A DNA stretch of 64,000 nt. It comes from JAUNBN01 sp036645935. GTDB lineage: Bacteria; Bacillota; Clostridia; Oscillospirales; Ruminococcaceae. Below the pieces are notes generated by a model. That model made no database searches and was not told the DNA's origin. It saw only the letters and a program-made list of their open reading frames with translations. Where the stretch lies: contig JAVXNE010000001.1 in assembly GCA_036645935.1 (NCBI GenBank), forward strand, positions 186,001 to 250,000. The letters run 5' to 3'. The position numbers were made by a program, and so were the translations under genes. Within the stretch, counting starts at the first letter, position 1; every line of letters begins with the position of its first letter. This document shows positions 25,066-33,900 of the stretch, piece by piece.

Positions 25066-25818
25066 TTACTGCGAATGCCACGCGTTATTGTCCGTGCCTA
25101 ATTTATCCGAATGCGCAAATTTTGATTTGCTTAAAATATATACATTTATTGCTGCTATCAGAGCATTGCCGATAAGAGATATGTAAAATATCATATTGAA
25201 CGTGACATCTGCTCCATAATCCTCACAGTAGGACGTGATTTTTCCGTTAGCAACCGAAAGCAATATAAATCCCGTAACCCCGCAGAGAAAGCCTATTACA
25301 CTTAAAAGGGGATTGTCGTTTTTGTCCATGTAAGTTGTGATGGCAAAAAACGAGATACCTGTTGTCATGAGCACAACGAGTAACCACGGCATCGAATCCA
25401 AATTTTCAGAAGAGATGTCCGATCCATCTGCATTTTTAACACTGTCTGTAGATATCTGCCATGCGCTGGGTTCTGCCAAAAGCTCCCCGTCGCAGGACAC
25501 TGTGCACATAGGAATGAAAAAGCAGATCAGACACACAACGGCAATGATCCGAATTATTCTCGCCAACGTTAACCCTTTTGAATCACGATCTTTATCTGCA
25601 TCATTGTGACTGGCCATCTTTGGCACAACGGTTTTCTGCACACCAACGTCATTTTGGGGCGAAGCTTCCGAACGCTCTGTGCTCACTGCAAGCCGTGTCG
25701 GTGCTAAATCGCCTTTTGCTTTTATCTGCTCAGAGACGGATGTTTTCACCTTAACCCCACACTCATCGCAGAATTTCATGTCGTCCTGCAGCTTTGCTCC
25801 GCAATTTATACAATACAT
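25066..25818 (-). CDS. Zinc-ribbon protein with four transmembrane helices
   Basis: 250 residues. The start at 25818 gives MYCINCGAKLQDDMKFCDEC, a zinc ribbon with cysteines at 3, 6, 17 and 20; GGGAG precedes it. An in-frame start at 25860 lies inside the preceding gene and is less likely. A Ser/Thr-rich linker of about 70 residues leads to four hydrophobic segments (IIRIIAVVCLICFFIPM, WLLVVLMTTGISFFAITTYM, VIGFLCGVTGFILLSV, ISLIGNALIAAINVYIL). Function unknown. Proteins with an N-terminal zinc ribbon and C-terminal membrane helices are frequent in clostridia but largely uncharacterised. Confidence 0.82.
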   Translation of the reverse strand: MYCINCGAKLQDDMKFCDECGVKVKTSVSEQIKAKGDLAPTRLAVSTERSEASPQNDVGVQKTVVPKMASHNDADKDRDSKGLTLARIIRIIAVVCLICFFIPMCTVSCDGELLAEPSAWQISTDSVKNADGSDISSENLDSMPWLLVVLMTTGISFFAITTYMDKNDNPLLSVIGFLCGVTGFILLSVANGKITSYCEDYGADVTFNMIFYISLIGNALIAAINVYILSKSKFAHSDKLGTDNNAWHSQ

Positions 25819-25832
25819 GGCTTTTGCTCCCT

Positions 25833-26279
25833 TCAAAATTTCGCTCCGCACTCGCGGCAAAATTTCGCAGTGATATTATTTTTAGCCGCACATTTGGTAC
25901 AGAATTTAAATGCCTTGACAGTTTCGGCAGTTTCCGCGTTTTTGTTCTCTGACTCAAGATGCTTGTCAGCTTCCTCCTGACATTTTTTTAAATATTCATT
26001 ATATTCTTTGCAGCTTTGTTCAAAATTTTCCCGCTCCTTTTTGATCAATGCGTTTGCTTGTTTAATGTTCTCGGTTTGACGCAGTATTTCAGAGCACTGT
26101 TTGTTGACAAACTCGGCGTCAAGCCTATCGCTGTTCCAGTCCTCAAAAATGGTATCAGCCATTTTTTCTTTTAATGCAATGATTGTCTGTTCCGCTATAT
26201 TGACTTTTTCAAACATCAATTCTGTATTTTTACTTAATTCTATCTCTGCCTTTTGTTTGTTGAACTCAGCAATGAACAT
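25833..26279 (-). CDS. Coiled-coil protein with C-terminal zinc ribbon
   Basis: 148 residues. I start at the ATG at 26279 (MFIAEFNKQKAEIELSKN), which has AAGGGG upstream; the longer frame from 26366 runs through the broken lipoprotein gene. About 110 residues are charged and helical (LKEKMADTIFEDW..., IKKERENFEQSCKEYNEYLK), a coiled coil. The C-terminus FKFCTKCAAKNNITAKFC and RECGAKF is a zinc ribbon with two CxxC pairs. No signal sequence or membrane helix, so it is cytoplasmic. Its zinc ribbon at the C-terminus mirrors the N-terminal ribbons of the two downstream membrane proteins; interaction between them is a guess. Confidence 0.8.
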   Translation of the reverse strand: MFIAEFNKQKAEIELSKNTELMFEKVNIAEQTIIALKEKMADTIFEDWNSDRLDAEFVNKQCSEILRQTENIKQANALIKKERENFEQSCKEYNEYLKKCQEEADKHLESENKNAETAETVKAFKFCTKCAAKNNITAKFCRECGAKF

Positions 26280-26332
26280 AACTGTTTCCCCTTCCGCTGC
26301 AATGAGTAATTCAAAACACATAGCATCTGAAA

Positions 26333-26674
26333 TCAGATATATGTACTTGTGGTCCACGCCGCCCAATCGGAACTGACAGACGTTCTATTTTCATTAATGA
26401 ACTCGCCAACGAAATGGAACTCTTCTCCATCTATTTCCAATACCATTTTACAGACTCCATCGTCTGTTTTTTTTACATGTTCCCTCAACATCTATATCCG
26501 TCAAAAAATGTGCACTACATAGTTGCATGTGCCATCGTCTCTGAAAATAAAGGCCTCCGAACCCTCAACAAATGTGCCTTCAAATTTTCCATTCGAATTT
26601 CCGCAAGAACACATCAATATGCACAAGGCAAACGCAATTAAAACCACGAACACTTTTGCTGGTAACTGTTTCAT
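26333..26674 (-). pseudogene. Lipoprotein gene broken by two homopolymer frameshifts
   Basis: From the ATG at 26674 the frame reads MKQLPAKVFVVLIAFALCIL followed by MCSCGNSNGKFEGTFVEGSE, a signal peptide with a lipobox ending in CSC, and stops at 26501. If one base is added in the six-base run at 26503-26508 and one removed from the eight-base run at 26467-26474, the frame stays open: FLTDIDVEGTCKKTDDGVCK, MVLEIDGEEFHFVGEFINEN and an SDWAAWTTSTYI end with a stop at 26333. The net length is unchanged (342 bases). The predicted product of about 113 residues would be a small secreted lipoprotein, first gene of the operon. Two compensating indels in homopolymers suggest sequencing error or phase variation. 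Confidence 0.65.
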
Positions 26675-26731
26675 CAGTTACCCTTCGTTATACCTTCTTT
26701 AATACCTTCTTTTTTGTTTTGAGACAATTTA

Positions 26732-26759
26732 TAGATACGTTTCCATTGGAAATATTCAA
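26732..26759 (-). promoter_or_regulatory. Promoter of the zinc-ribbon operon with internal palindrome
   Basis: On the minus strand TTGAAT (26759-26754) and TATCTA (26737-26732) are 16 bases apart. Between them, at 26740-26752, lies the perfect palindrome TTTCCATTGGAAA, placed where a repressor or activator could control RNA polymerase. The remainder of 26675-27045 (between this operon and the divergent two-component genes) holds no gene. Confidence 0.5.
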
Positions 26760-27045
26760 GCTTTATCTAAGCGCGTAACAGCAATTTCCCCTCTTTCTGC
26801 TGTAGCCGCCCTTTGCAGTGCGTATCGAACCTACGTCTCACTCTTTGCCGTGCGTTTTTGTGTAGTGTGGCGCGGCACAAATCAACCGAATCATTATAAT
26901 AAATTGTACAATAAACAACGCTCCTGTGCCGCAATATGACAAAATCAACCTATTTAACAGCAAAATTGCTACTTTTGGTGGGAAATTTGTTTGTTATTAG
27001 GTCATTTTGTGTTATACTTCTCAAAATCGCATGAGGTGTAATATT

Positions 27046-27777
27046 GTGAATGTTATAGTCCTTGATGATAACCGGATTTTAGGTGAGGCTCTCTCAAGCG
27101 ATATTGATAGTGCATTGAACAAGATGCGTGTCCCACACACTGTTTTCAGCTGCTGCTCCACACGGGATGTGAGAGAAATGATGGATGGTGGGAAACACGT
27201 TGACCTGCTCGTCACAGACATTGATCTTCCAGAAGAAAATAACGGAATTAAGTTTGCACAATTTATTAACCGAAGCGCCCCGGAAACTAAAATTATTTAC
27301 ATTACCGCTTTTAATGAATACTCAAGAGACATCTCCGACTCTAATTTTATATACTATTTAGTGAAGCCGATCTGCCCGAACAAGCTCATAAATGCGTTAA
27401 AAAAGGCCGTTAACGAATGTAAAAAGGCACAAAGTAATGTTTTGATGCTCAAAACCGGAGACGCTGTCCATGCCGTCTTGATTTCCAACATTGTTTATGT
27501 GGAAAGTTTGGGACACCGAATTTTCTATCATTTATCGGACAACACGGAGATTTCCGTGCGGGAAAAGCTTGATCTTGTCGAAAAACGCCTCACTGATTAT
27601 CCGGATTTTCTTCGCATCCACAAAAGCTTTCTCGTTAATATGGCCCACATCAATAAGATCGTCGGAGCGACTGTAGTTCTGAATAACGGAAATCTGCTGA
27701 CGATATCCGGCGGCAAAACTCGGAGTATCAAAGATGCTTTTTCTAAATATTTGATTGGAAACATGACATGCAATTAA
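27046..27777 (+). CDS. LytTR-family response regulator (AgrA/VirR type)
   Basis: 243 residues. The receiver domain has the acidic pair IVLDDN, the phospho-acceptor aspartate in LLVTDIDLP and the lysine in YLVKPI. The C-terminal LytTR domain is seen in IVYVESLGHRIFYHL, FLRIHKSFLVNMAHI and TISGGKTRSIKDAFSKYL. I start at the GTG at 27046 because GAGGTG lies 7 bases upstream; the product then begins NVIVLDDN. It overlaps the histidine kinase by 10 bases. LytTR regulators usually control peptide-signalling, bacteriocin or cell-wall genes; the divergent zinc-ribbon operon is the obvious candidate target. Confidence 0.92.
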   Translation: MNVIVLDDNRILGEALSSDIDSALNKMRVPHTVFSCCSTRDVREMMDGGKHVDLLVTDIDLPEENNGIKFAQFINRSAPETKIIYITAFNEYSRDISDSNFIYYLVKPICPNKLINALKKAVNECKKAQSNVLMLKTGDAVHAVLISNIVYVESLGHRIFYHLSDNTEISVREKLDLVEKRLTDYPDFLRIHKSFLVNMAHINKIVGATVVLNNGNLLTISGGKTRSIKDAFSKYLIGNMTCN

Positions 27778-29108
27778 TTTTTCCGCTCATCCAACAAATA
27801 CTGAACAATGCAAGCGTTTTTATCGCATTGTGGTTTTATGCTGCTTTTATCCCATACAGGGAAAAATTCAAACACAAAAAGGTTGCCATCAATCTGTTCA
27901 TGTTCGCAGGGCTTTTAATCGTTGGCCTGCTGCGTTATATTCCTTTTTTGGGCTCAGATCCCTGGTTTTATGCTCTGACTCTGTTTTATTTTGTTTTTCA
28001 GTTCTCGGTACTCTTCGTCGTTTTTGAAGCACACTTGTGGCAAAAAATTCTGATTTTTTTTGTGCACAAAGTCATTGAAGCCTGTGTAATGTTATTTTGT
28101 GAAAATATGGTAAGCTTTTTATTTACTATGAGTTCCAATTGGCATTTGCAAGAACAGTTCGGAGATTATCTTTTTGCCACCGGAATTTATGCACTTTCAC
28201 TGTTGCTGGATTTCATCTTATGCTATCTTGTCCTTTGGATTTACCACGTGATAAAGAACACGAAAAATAAGCGTTCAGATTGGATGCTGTTTGCCCTGAT
28301 TCCCGTTTCACAGATACTTTTATTTGTTTGTGGATTTATTATCGTTTCAAAATCCGATTATATTTTAAACTGGGAAAGCGTGTTGCTGTTGTTTGGCTGC
28401 ATTTTTTCGCTTGTCGGTGACCTGTCACTTTTATTTACTCTGGACAATATTCGCAAAAAAACGCTTTTGGAAAAGCGCATAGAGCTGATGGAAGCGCAGC
28501 AAATTAGCAGCATGAAACACTTGAAAAGCATCGCCGCAATAACGAAACGACAGCATATGATCAATCATGACTTCAAAAATCAACTGATCACAGCGTGCTT
28601 GCTTCTCGACAAAAAGGACTCGACTGGCGCCAGAGAAAGCCTTTCTGTTATATCCGGGATGCTTGAGAGATACGAAGACAAGCAGTTGTGCGGACATCCT
28701 ATCGTCAATGCAGTCACCAACTACAAACTTATCGACGCGCGCGACGTCGGTGTCGAGCTCTCGTGTGAATTGCAGCTTCCTATGGAGATTCCTGTTTCAG
28801 ACACTGACCTTTGCTCCATTTATGCCAATATTCTGGACAACGCAATCTCCGCTCTGAGTTCTTATCCGGAAAAAGCAGCGCGGTGCGCAAGCTTGAGCAG
28901 CAGTGTCGCACACGGATTTCTCCTCATTAGGGAAAGCAACCCATACGACGAAAACTGTCCGTCCCGACACACAGATGAGGATGTCAATATCCATGGCTTT
29001 GGCCTTGATATTCTGCGCTACATAACTGAAAAGTACGGTGGTTGGATGGAAATCACAAAAGACGATGGGATTTTTGATTTGCAAATGCGTCTGCCTTTAA
29101 CAGAATGA
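27768..29108 (+). CDS. GHKL sensor histidine kinase (AgrC/VirS type)
   Basis: 446 residues. The N-terminal 215 residues contain six or seven hydrophobic segments, as in peptide-pheromone receptors of the AgrC group. The kinase core has NHDFKNQLITAC (the HD-x-(K/R)N-Q phosphorylation box), IYANILDNAISAL (N box) and HGFGLDILRYITEKYGG (G box) of the GHKL ATPase. It directly follows the LytTR regulator with overlapping frames. No agrB/agrD-like peptide genes were found nearby, so the input signal is unknown. Confidence 0.93.
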   Translation: MQLIFPLIQQILNNASVFIALWFYAAFIPYREKFKHKKVAINLFMFAGLLIVGLLRYIPFLGSDPWFYALTLFYFVFQFSVLFVVFEAHLWQKILIFFVHKVIEACVMLFCENMVSFLFTMSSNWHLQEQFGDYLFATGIYALSLLLDFILCYLVLWIYHVIKNTKNKRSDWMLFALIPVSQILLFVCGFIIVSKSDYILNWESVLLLFGCIFSLVGDLSLLFTLDNIRKKTLLEKRIELMEAQQISSMKHLKSIAAITKRQHMINHDFKNQLITACLLLDKKDSTGARESLSVISGMLERYEDKQLCGHPIVNAVTNYKLIDARDVGVELSCELQLPMEIPVSDTDLCSIYANILDNAISALSSYPEKAARCASLSSSVAHGFLLIRESNPYDENCPSRHTDEDVNIHGFGLDILRYITEKYGGWMEITKDDGIFDLQMRLPLTE

Positions 29109-29136
29109 TAAAAGCATATCCTGCAAAAAACAGTAT

Positions 29137-29519
29137 GTGATATACTTTTGTTTTTTAAATTGTAAAACGGAATGCGACAATATAGGCATTGTGTATTATG
29201 CGCGACTAAAGGGTGATAGTTGGAATAAAAGAGCAGTTGATTTCACTATCCATGTTCCAAAAAAGCACAAACTACTTAAAATCCAAAAGCAAATATCCGG
29301 AGAACGCAATTCAAAAATCACCCAAACACAGCACATCGGGATTGCTATTATGACAAATCGATTATTCTATTTCTTAATAGCGAGTTTGAAATAATTCTCC
29401 CTGAAAAGCAGGGTAAAGCATTTGAAACTTTATCAAGATATATTTACGGTGCTGTTGGAAGAAATGTACTGATCTCAGTTATTGACAGGTTACACACACA
29501 TATTCATCTAAGTTATTAA
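29137..29519 (+). pseudogene. Decayed gene fragments of unknown type
   Basis: On the plus strand a frame at 29137-29394 and a second frame at 29340-29519 overlap. The second reads RDCYYDKSIILFLNSEFEII then LPEKQGKAFETLSRYIYGA and ends VIDRLHTHIHLSY. It is protein-like but has no start, so I read the pair as a frameshifted, truncated gene. A further fragment (ISTFGSYHEISNNKSFVHDN, stop near 29754) lies downstream. No family recognised. The region is AT-rich and runs into the DUF262 and IS debris. Between 29755 and 29962 nothing was found. Confidence 0.4.
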
Positions 29520-29962
29520 GATATATTTGCAGAAAACATAGTATTTCTATCGCCAACAGTGCTGAAAATATTACCCGCTCCATAGCTTAACTGGGATGAT
29601 GTTGAAGTATCATAAATCAAACAATATATTAGAGTCAGAATTGGCTTAACAAACTATAAAAATATGCATATCAACATTTGGGAGTTATCACGAAATAAGC
29701 AATAACAAAAGCTTTGTTCACGACAACAGCGTTTGGGATAAGATTGAGAAATAAAAGCTGTTTTCAAACAGATATGTTAATTCATATAAAACAAAAAAGA
29801 GCTATCAGACTTCAAAATCTTATTTGCTTGTTCCTTATCAGTAGAGATAAAAACAAGCCTCATTAAGCACTTAAGTCACGTATCGCTTTGAAAATATCAA
29901 CTTCCGATCAAGGATCAACCTCCGCCTTTACATATTTTTGTTTTAGATGTGTTTTTAATTTA

Positions 29963-30348
29963 TCATTTTTTTAGCTGAGACATAAAATAGTCATAAGCTT
30001 CTTTAATGCATATCTCTTCTTCGCTGTCAGACTGTTGTTTTATTTTCTTCTCTTTTTCTTGAATAAAGCGCGCAAAAAAGAATAATTGGTCTTGCTCTTT
30101 AAAATACGAACTTCATTTCCGTCATCATCTTCTGTCATGATGCAAGTGACAATTTGCTTGCTCAAGGTAGGCCGTTCTAACATAAGAAAACTTGATAATA
30201 CAGAGACAAGGACTGTAATGATCGTTAATCTTTGTTGACCATCGACTACTTGTATCTCTCGATCTGTTCCTTCTGTAAAATTTCCAATGAAAAGCATAGT
30301 GTCAAGGAAATGGTAGTGCGTAAAATTTTGTGTGAAGTCCAAAGCCAT
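29963..30348 (-). pseudogene. Truncated, frameshifted DUF262 (GmrSD/Dnd-like) gene fragment
   Basis: The minus-strand frame contains TDREIQVVDGQQRLTIITVL, the DGQQR(L/T) nucleotide-binding core of the DUF262 family found in type IV restriction (GmrS) and other defence proteins. After YSFLRAL the frame breaks; one base away it continues FIQEKEKKIKQQSDSEEEI and ends AYDYFMSQLKK at 29963. The conserved N-terminal part, the remaining C-terminal domain and any DUF1524 nuclease are missing. It is a remnant, not a working gene, upstream of which lies the transposase fragment. Confidence 0.7.
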
Positions 30349-30359
30349 AGAATTAAAAA

Positions 30360-30561
30360 TCAGATCGTTATCTGAACTCTGTCAGCGAAATAGATCATGA
30401 AATGGCCCCAAACAGTGCTCCAGTTTCGGGATGCCAGGATCCTTTTTCCGTAATATTCACATGGTTGCCAAATATAATATTTTCATCGGCGCGTCGTAGG
30501 AAACGAAGGCACTCTTAGTTTGTGTTGCCTTGCGCAGTTGCAATCCATTTTCTGTAAATTC
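30360..30561 (-). mobile_element. IS256-family transposase C-terminal remnant
   Basis: Two minus-strand frames give the end of an IS256/Mutator-type transposase. 30561-30457 reads LQLRKATQTKSAFVSYDAPM and KILYLATM; after a break of about 19 bases, 30437-30360 reads LASRNWSTVWGHFMIYFADR and VQITI with a stop. The order LRK.T.TK...LLYLAT...RNW...IYF.DR is that of IS256 transposases. The catalytic DDE part is absent, and no terminal inverted repeats were recognised. It is an IS scar beside the DUF262 fragment. Confidence 0.6.
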
Positions 30562-30648
30562 ATGACCTTAATCGGCCCGTAAGGTTCTTCCATCCGAAGC
30601 CGTTTTTCGAAAACGGTTGATTTGAGTTTTGTTTTTACAGAGGAATGA

Positions 30649-30686
30649 AAGAGCGCCCCCTTGGCAACTGTCAAAGGGGCGCTCTT
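30649..30686 (-). terminator. Strong hairpin downstream of the defence operon
   Basis: AAGAGCGCCCC (30649-30659) is perfectly complementary to GGGGCGCTCTT (30676-30686). On the minus strand it ends in TTTCATTCC. It lies about 310 bases beyond the res stop, so it may terminate the whole operon. No gene was found between it and 31000. Confidence 0.6.
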
Positions 30687-30999
30687 ATGCTATTCTGTTA
30701 CTGTTCCGTACCTGTTTGTCATAAGGTTCACATCGTGTCTCTATGAACGTATTGCGGCATAAATGCAAAGTTTGCAGGGATGTAAGACTTTTGCTCCTAC
30801 TCGCTCCTGTTAGAAGTGTTCTAAACCGTTTTGCTGATGGGGTTTTGCCTGGATTATTTACATTACTTTTATCATCGAGATAGTTTGGGCTATCTGATTT
30901 TTTGTTGCCGTTGTGTCGCCGCAGGCATAGGGCAATTTCTCTTGTTCCCAAGAATTATATTATATCTTTTTTCGTATCACAAGATTGTCTGACTTAAAC

Positions 31000-33900
31000 T
31001 TAAAGCGAAGCTTTAACCTCTCGCCAATTTGTCGCAACCTGCATTTGAATCCCGTCTGCCAGTGCCTCAAAATGCTTTTTGCCGCAATAAATTTTCAGCT
31101 GCTCGCGGGTGCGCAAATCCATGAAGCTGGTGCTGCCCTTGGTTTCCAAAATGAAGTACAGCTTTTCTTCGCCGTTCGCAGTGAGGTACACCGCCCAGTC
31201 CGGGTTATAGGTGCCGATGGGTGTTTCGATTTTGAAGCGGTCAGGAATCTTGAAGAACATCTTCACGTCCGGGTCGTTGTCAAGAGCTACGGCAAAGGGA
31301 CGCTCAATCGAGCTGCTGTCATAAACGACATAGTCATACACGCTGTGTTCCACCTTGACGGCGTTCCGGTCAAGATTGGCGATCAGCTCGGCGGAGTCGA
31401 AAATCTCCTGAATGAAGTATTCCTGCCCATCCAGTTTCACATAGCTGATGCCGTCGATGGCCAATGCGTGACGGTTGTTGCGAATGATCTCCATTGCTTT
31501 TTCCAGAAATGCTTCCGGGTTGTTGAGAAAATCGCCGCAGCGTCCGCTTTCCATCAAAATCCGGTTCACCGTGGTGGGCGTTAGCAGGGTTTCATCGCTG
31601 ATGGCGGTGATGAGATCGGGCAGTGTCTGATAGGAGTCGGCTATGTCCATGGTCCGTGTTTCACGCTCTGTGTGATAGATACCGGCTTTTTCGATATGAA
31701 TGTCTGCTGTCTGGGAGATGAGCCGTGTTTTTGCTATGGCTGGCATATCACGCAATGCCTTTATACAGTTTTCCACCAGCTTATCGGTGCCGATATTGAC
31801 GCGATAGACTGTTTTTTGCTTAATTTTGCTCCACAGCTCCAAAAATTCAGGTGAAATCATCAGCTGTTTGTTGATGCGAACCACCACATCACGGGAAGCA
31901 TCGCGCACCGGAGGTCTACGGTCGGCATTGGCGATGATTTGCTCAAACCGCTCCCGGGCCGCTTCATACTTTTTTGGCAGGTCAAGCGTTCCGGCTTTCA
32001 ACGCGTTTTTCATGGTATCCTTCATCTTGCCGCTGCTGGTGATATAGCCCTTTTGTTCAAAGTGGGTCATGAGCGCTTGTGCATCCTCGTAGGTAACTTC
32101 TTTTTCTTCAACCACCATTTCAGTATAGGTCAGGTCAGAAAGTGCTTCGACAGAAGCGACAGCTTCCGGAGCACTCTGTGCAAGAACTTCCTGCACCTTC
32201 GGCAAAATCGGCACAAGCTCCGCCGCAAATTCCACCTGATGCTCTGCAATGGCGCGGCGCAAATCAGCGATTGTTGGCTTGCTGTCCGCTGTCGGCGCGA
32301 TTGTCCGAACCGCCTCTACAAGCTGCTGCGCCTGCTGGGTTGTCACTGCCTTTTCTACCTCACGCTTATCCTCGTAAACCATGCCGGAGAACAAATCAAG
32401 CTGCAACACGCCAAACTTCACGCCGGTTTCGTCCTCGATTTCCTTTTGGAGCGTGTCGGCAAAGTCGGCAAAGCTCTCATTGGCCATCACGTGCAGAATG
32501 TTGATGTTTTTGTCCTCAATCCGCTCGCCGTCCTGACCCACGCACAGGCGCAGCCCACGTCCTACCTTTTGGCGGCAGGTAAAGGTGGATTTCTGATCGA
32601 TCAGCGTGCAGACCTGAAACACGTTCGGATTATCCCAGCCCTCTTTCAGCGCGGAGTGGGAGAAGATAAAGCGCAGCGGGCACTCAAAGGAAAGCAGCCA
32701 CTCCTTGTCCCGCATGATGGTGTTATAGGTATCGTCGTCCGCCTGCGTATCGCCACGGGTATCTTTCAAACGACCTTTTTTATCTTGCGAGAAGTAGCCG
32801 TTATGAACCTTGACGACGTCGGCGGAAAACCGCTCCCTAATCGGTTCATACTTCGGCTTCGCCAGCAGCTCCGCATAGCACTCCTCAAACATCTTGGCGT
32901 AGACGCCCGGTGTGCCGTCCTCGTGGCGGTATTTGTCCACCTTGTCAATAAAGAATAGGGACAGCACCTTGATTTCTTTGTCGGTATAGCGCAGTTCTTT
33001 ATCCAAATGCGCTTCAATCGTTCGGCGAATTTGTGCCCGCTTGACGATGCTTTCATCCACATCTCCGATTGCCTTGCCCAGAGCCACTTCCTCTGTATTG
33101 CCAAACTCAATGTGCTCAAAGTCCGGTGTACAGTCGATTCCGGCAACGGAATAGCCCTCATATAGCTCCCGCTCGGCTGAGAGCAGAAACAGGTCATCAC
33201 CCGGCTTGACCGTCAGCGTCTTGCGAGAAACAGCTCCGTCTTTGCCTTTACCATCAATTTCGATTTTCGCGCGAAAGCCCTTGTCGTTCGATACGGCGAG
33301 CAGCCGTACATAAGGCTGATTGAAGCCGCCCGCCACCTGATTGGACGAAACGGAAATCTGTTTAACCAGCCCCATTTGGTAAGCATCCACCGGGGTCAGG
33401 CGGTAGAGCAGGTTGATTTTCTCGCGGTGGGTGGCGGAATAGCGCAGCACACACAGATGATTCAAAGAGGCAATGGCCTCTTTGGATTTTGCGGTGTTGT
33501 CCACGCTCTGCGGCTCGTCAATAATAACGATGGGATTTGTGTCCTGGATGTAGCGCATGGCGGTTTCGCCGTTCAGCTTGTCCTGCGACTGGTTGATAAC
33601 ATTTTCAGTCTTTTTGAAAGCGTCGATGTTGATAATCATGATCTCAATGTTGGCGCTGGTGGCAAACTGCCGCACATCGGAAAGCTTGGCAGAATTATAG
33701 ATGAAATACCGGTTCGGTACATTGTCGTATTGCAGCCCAAAGTGCTCAGCCGTAATCTCAAAGGACTTATACACGCCCTCCCGGATCGCCACGGACGGCA
33801 CAACGATGATGAACTTGGTAAAGCCGTATTTGCGGTTTAGTTCAAAGATGGTTTTAGTGTAGACATAGGTCTTGCCTGTGCCGGTTTCCATCTCAATGCA

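Noticed and set aside
26675..27045. agrD-like signalling peptide gene between the divergent operons
   Set aside because: No short frame with a ribosome binding site and a cysteine-containing core plus charged tail was found on either strand.
31939..32958. 339-codon plus-strand frame opposite res
   Set aside because: Antisense to the conserved helicase and nuclease parts of Res, Leu/Arg/His-rich composition, no start signals.
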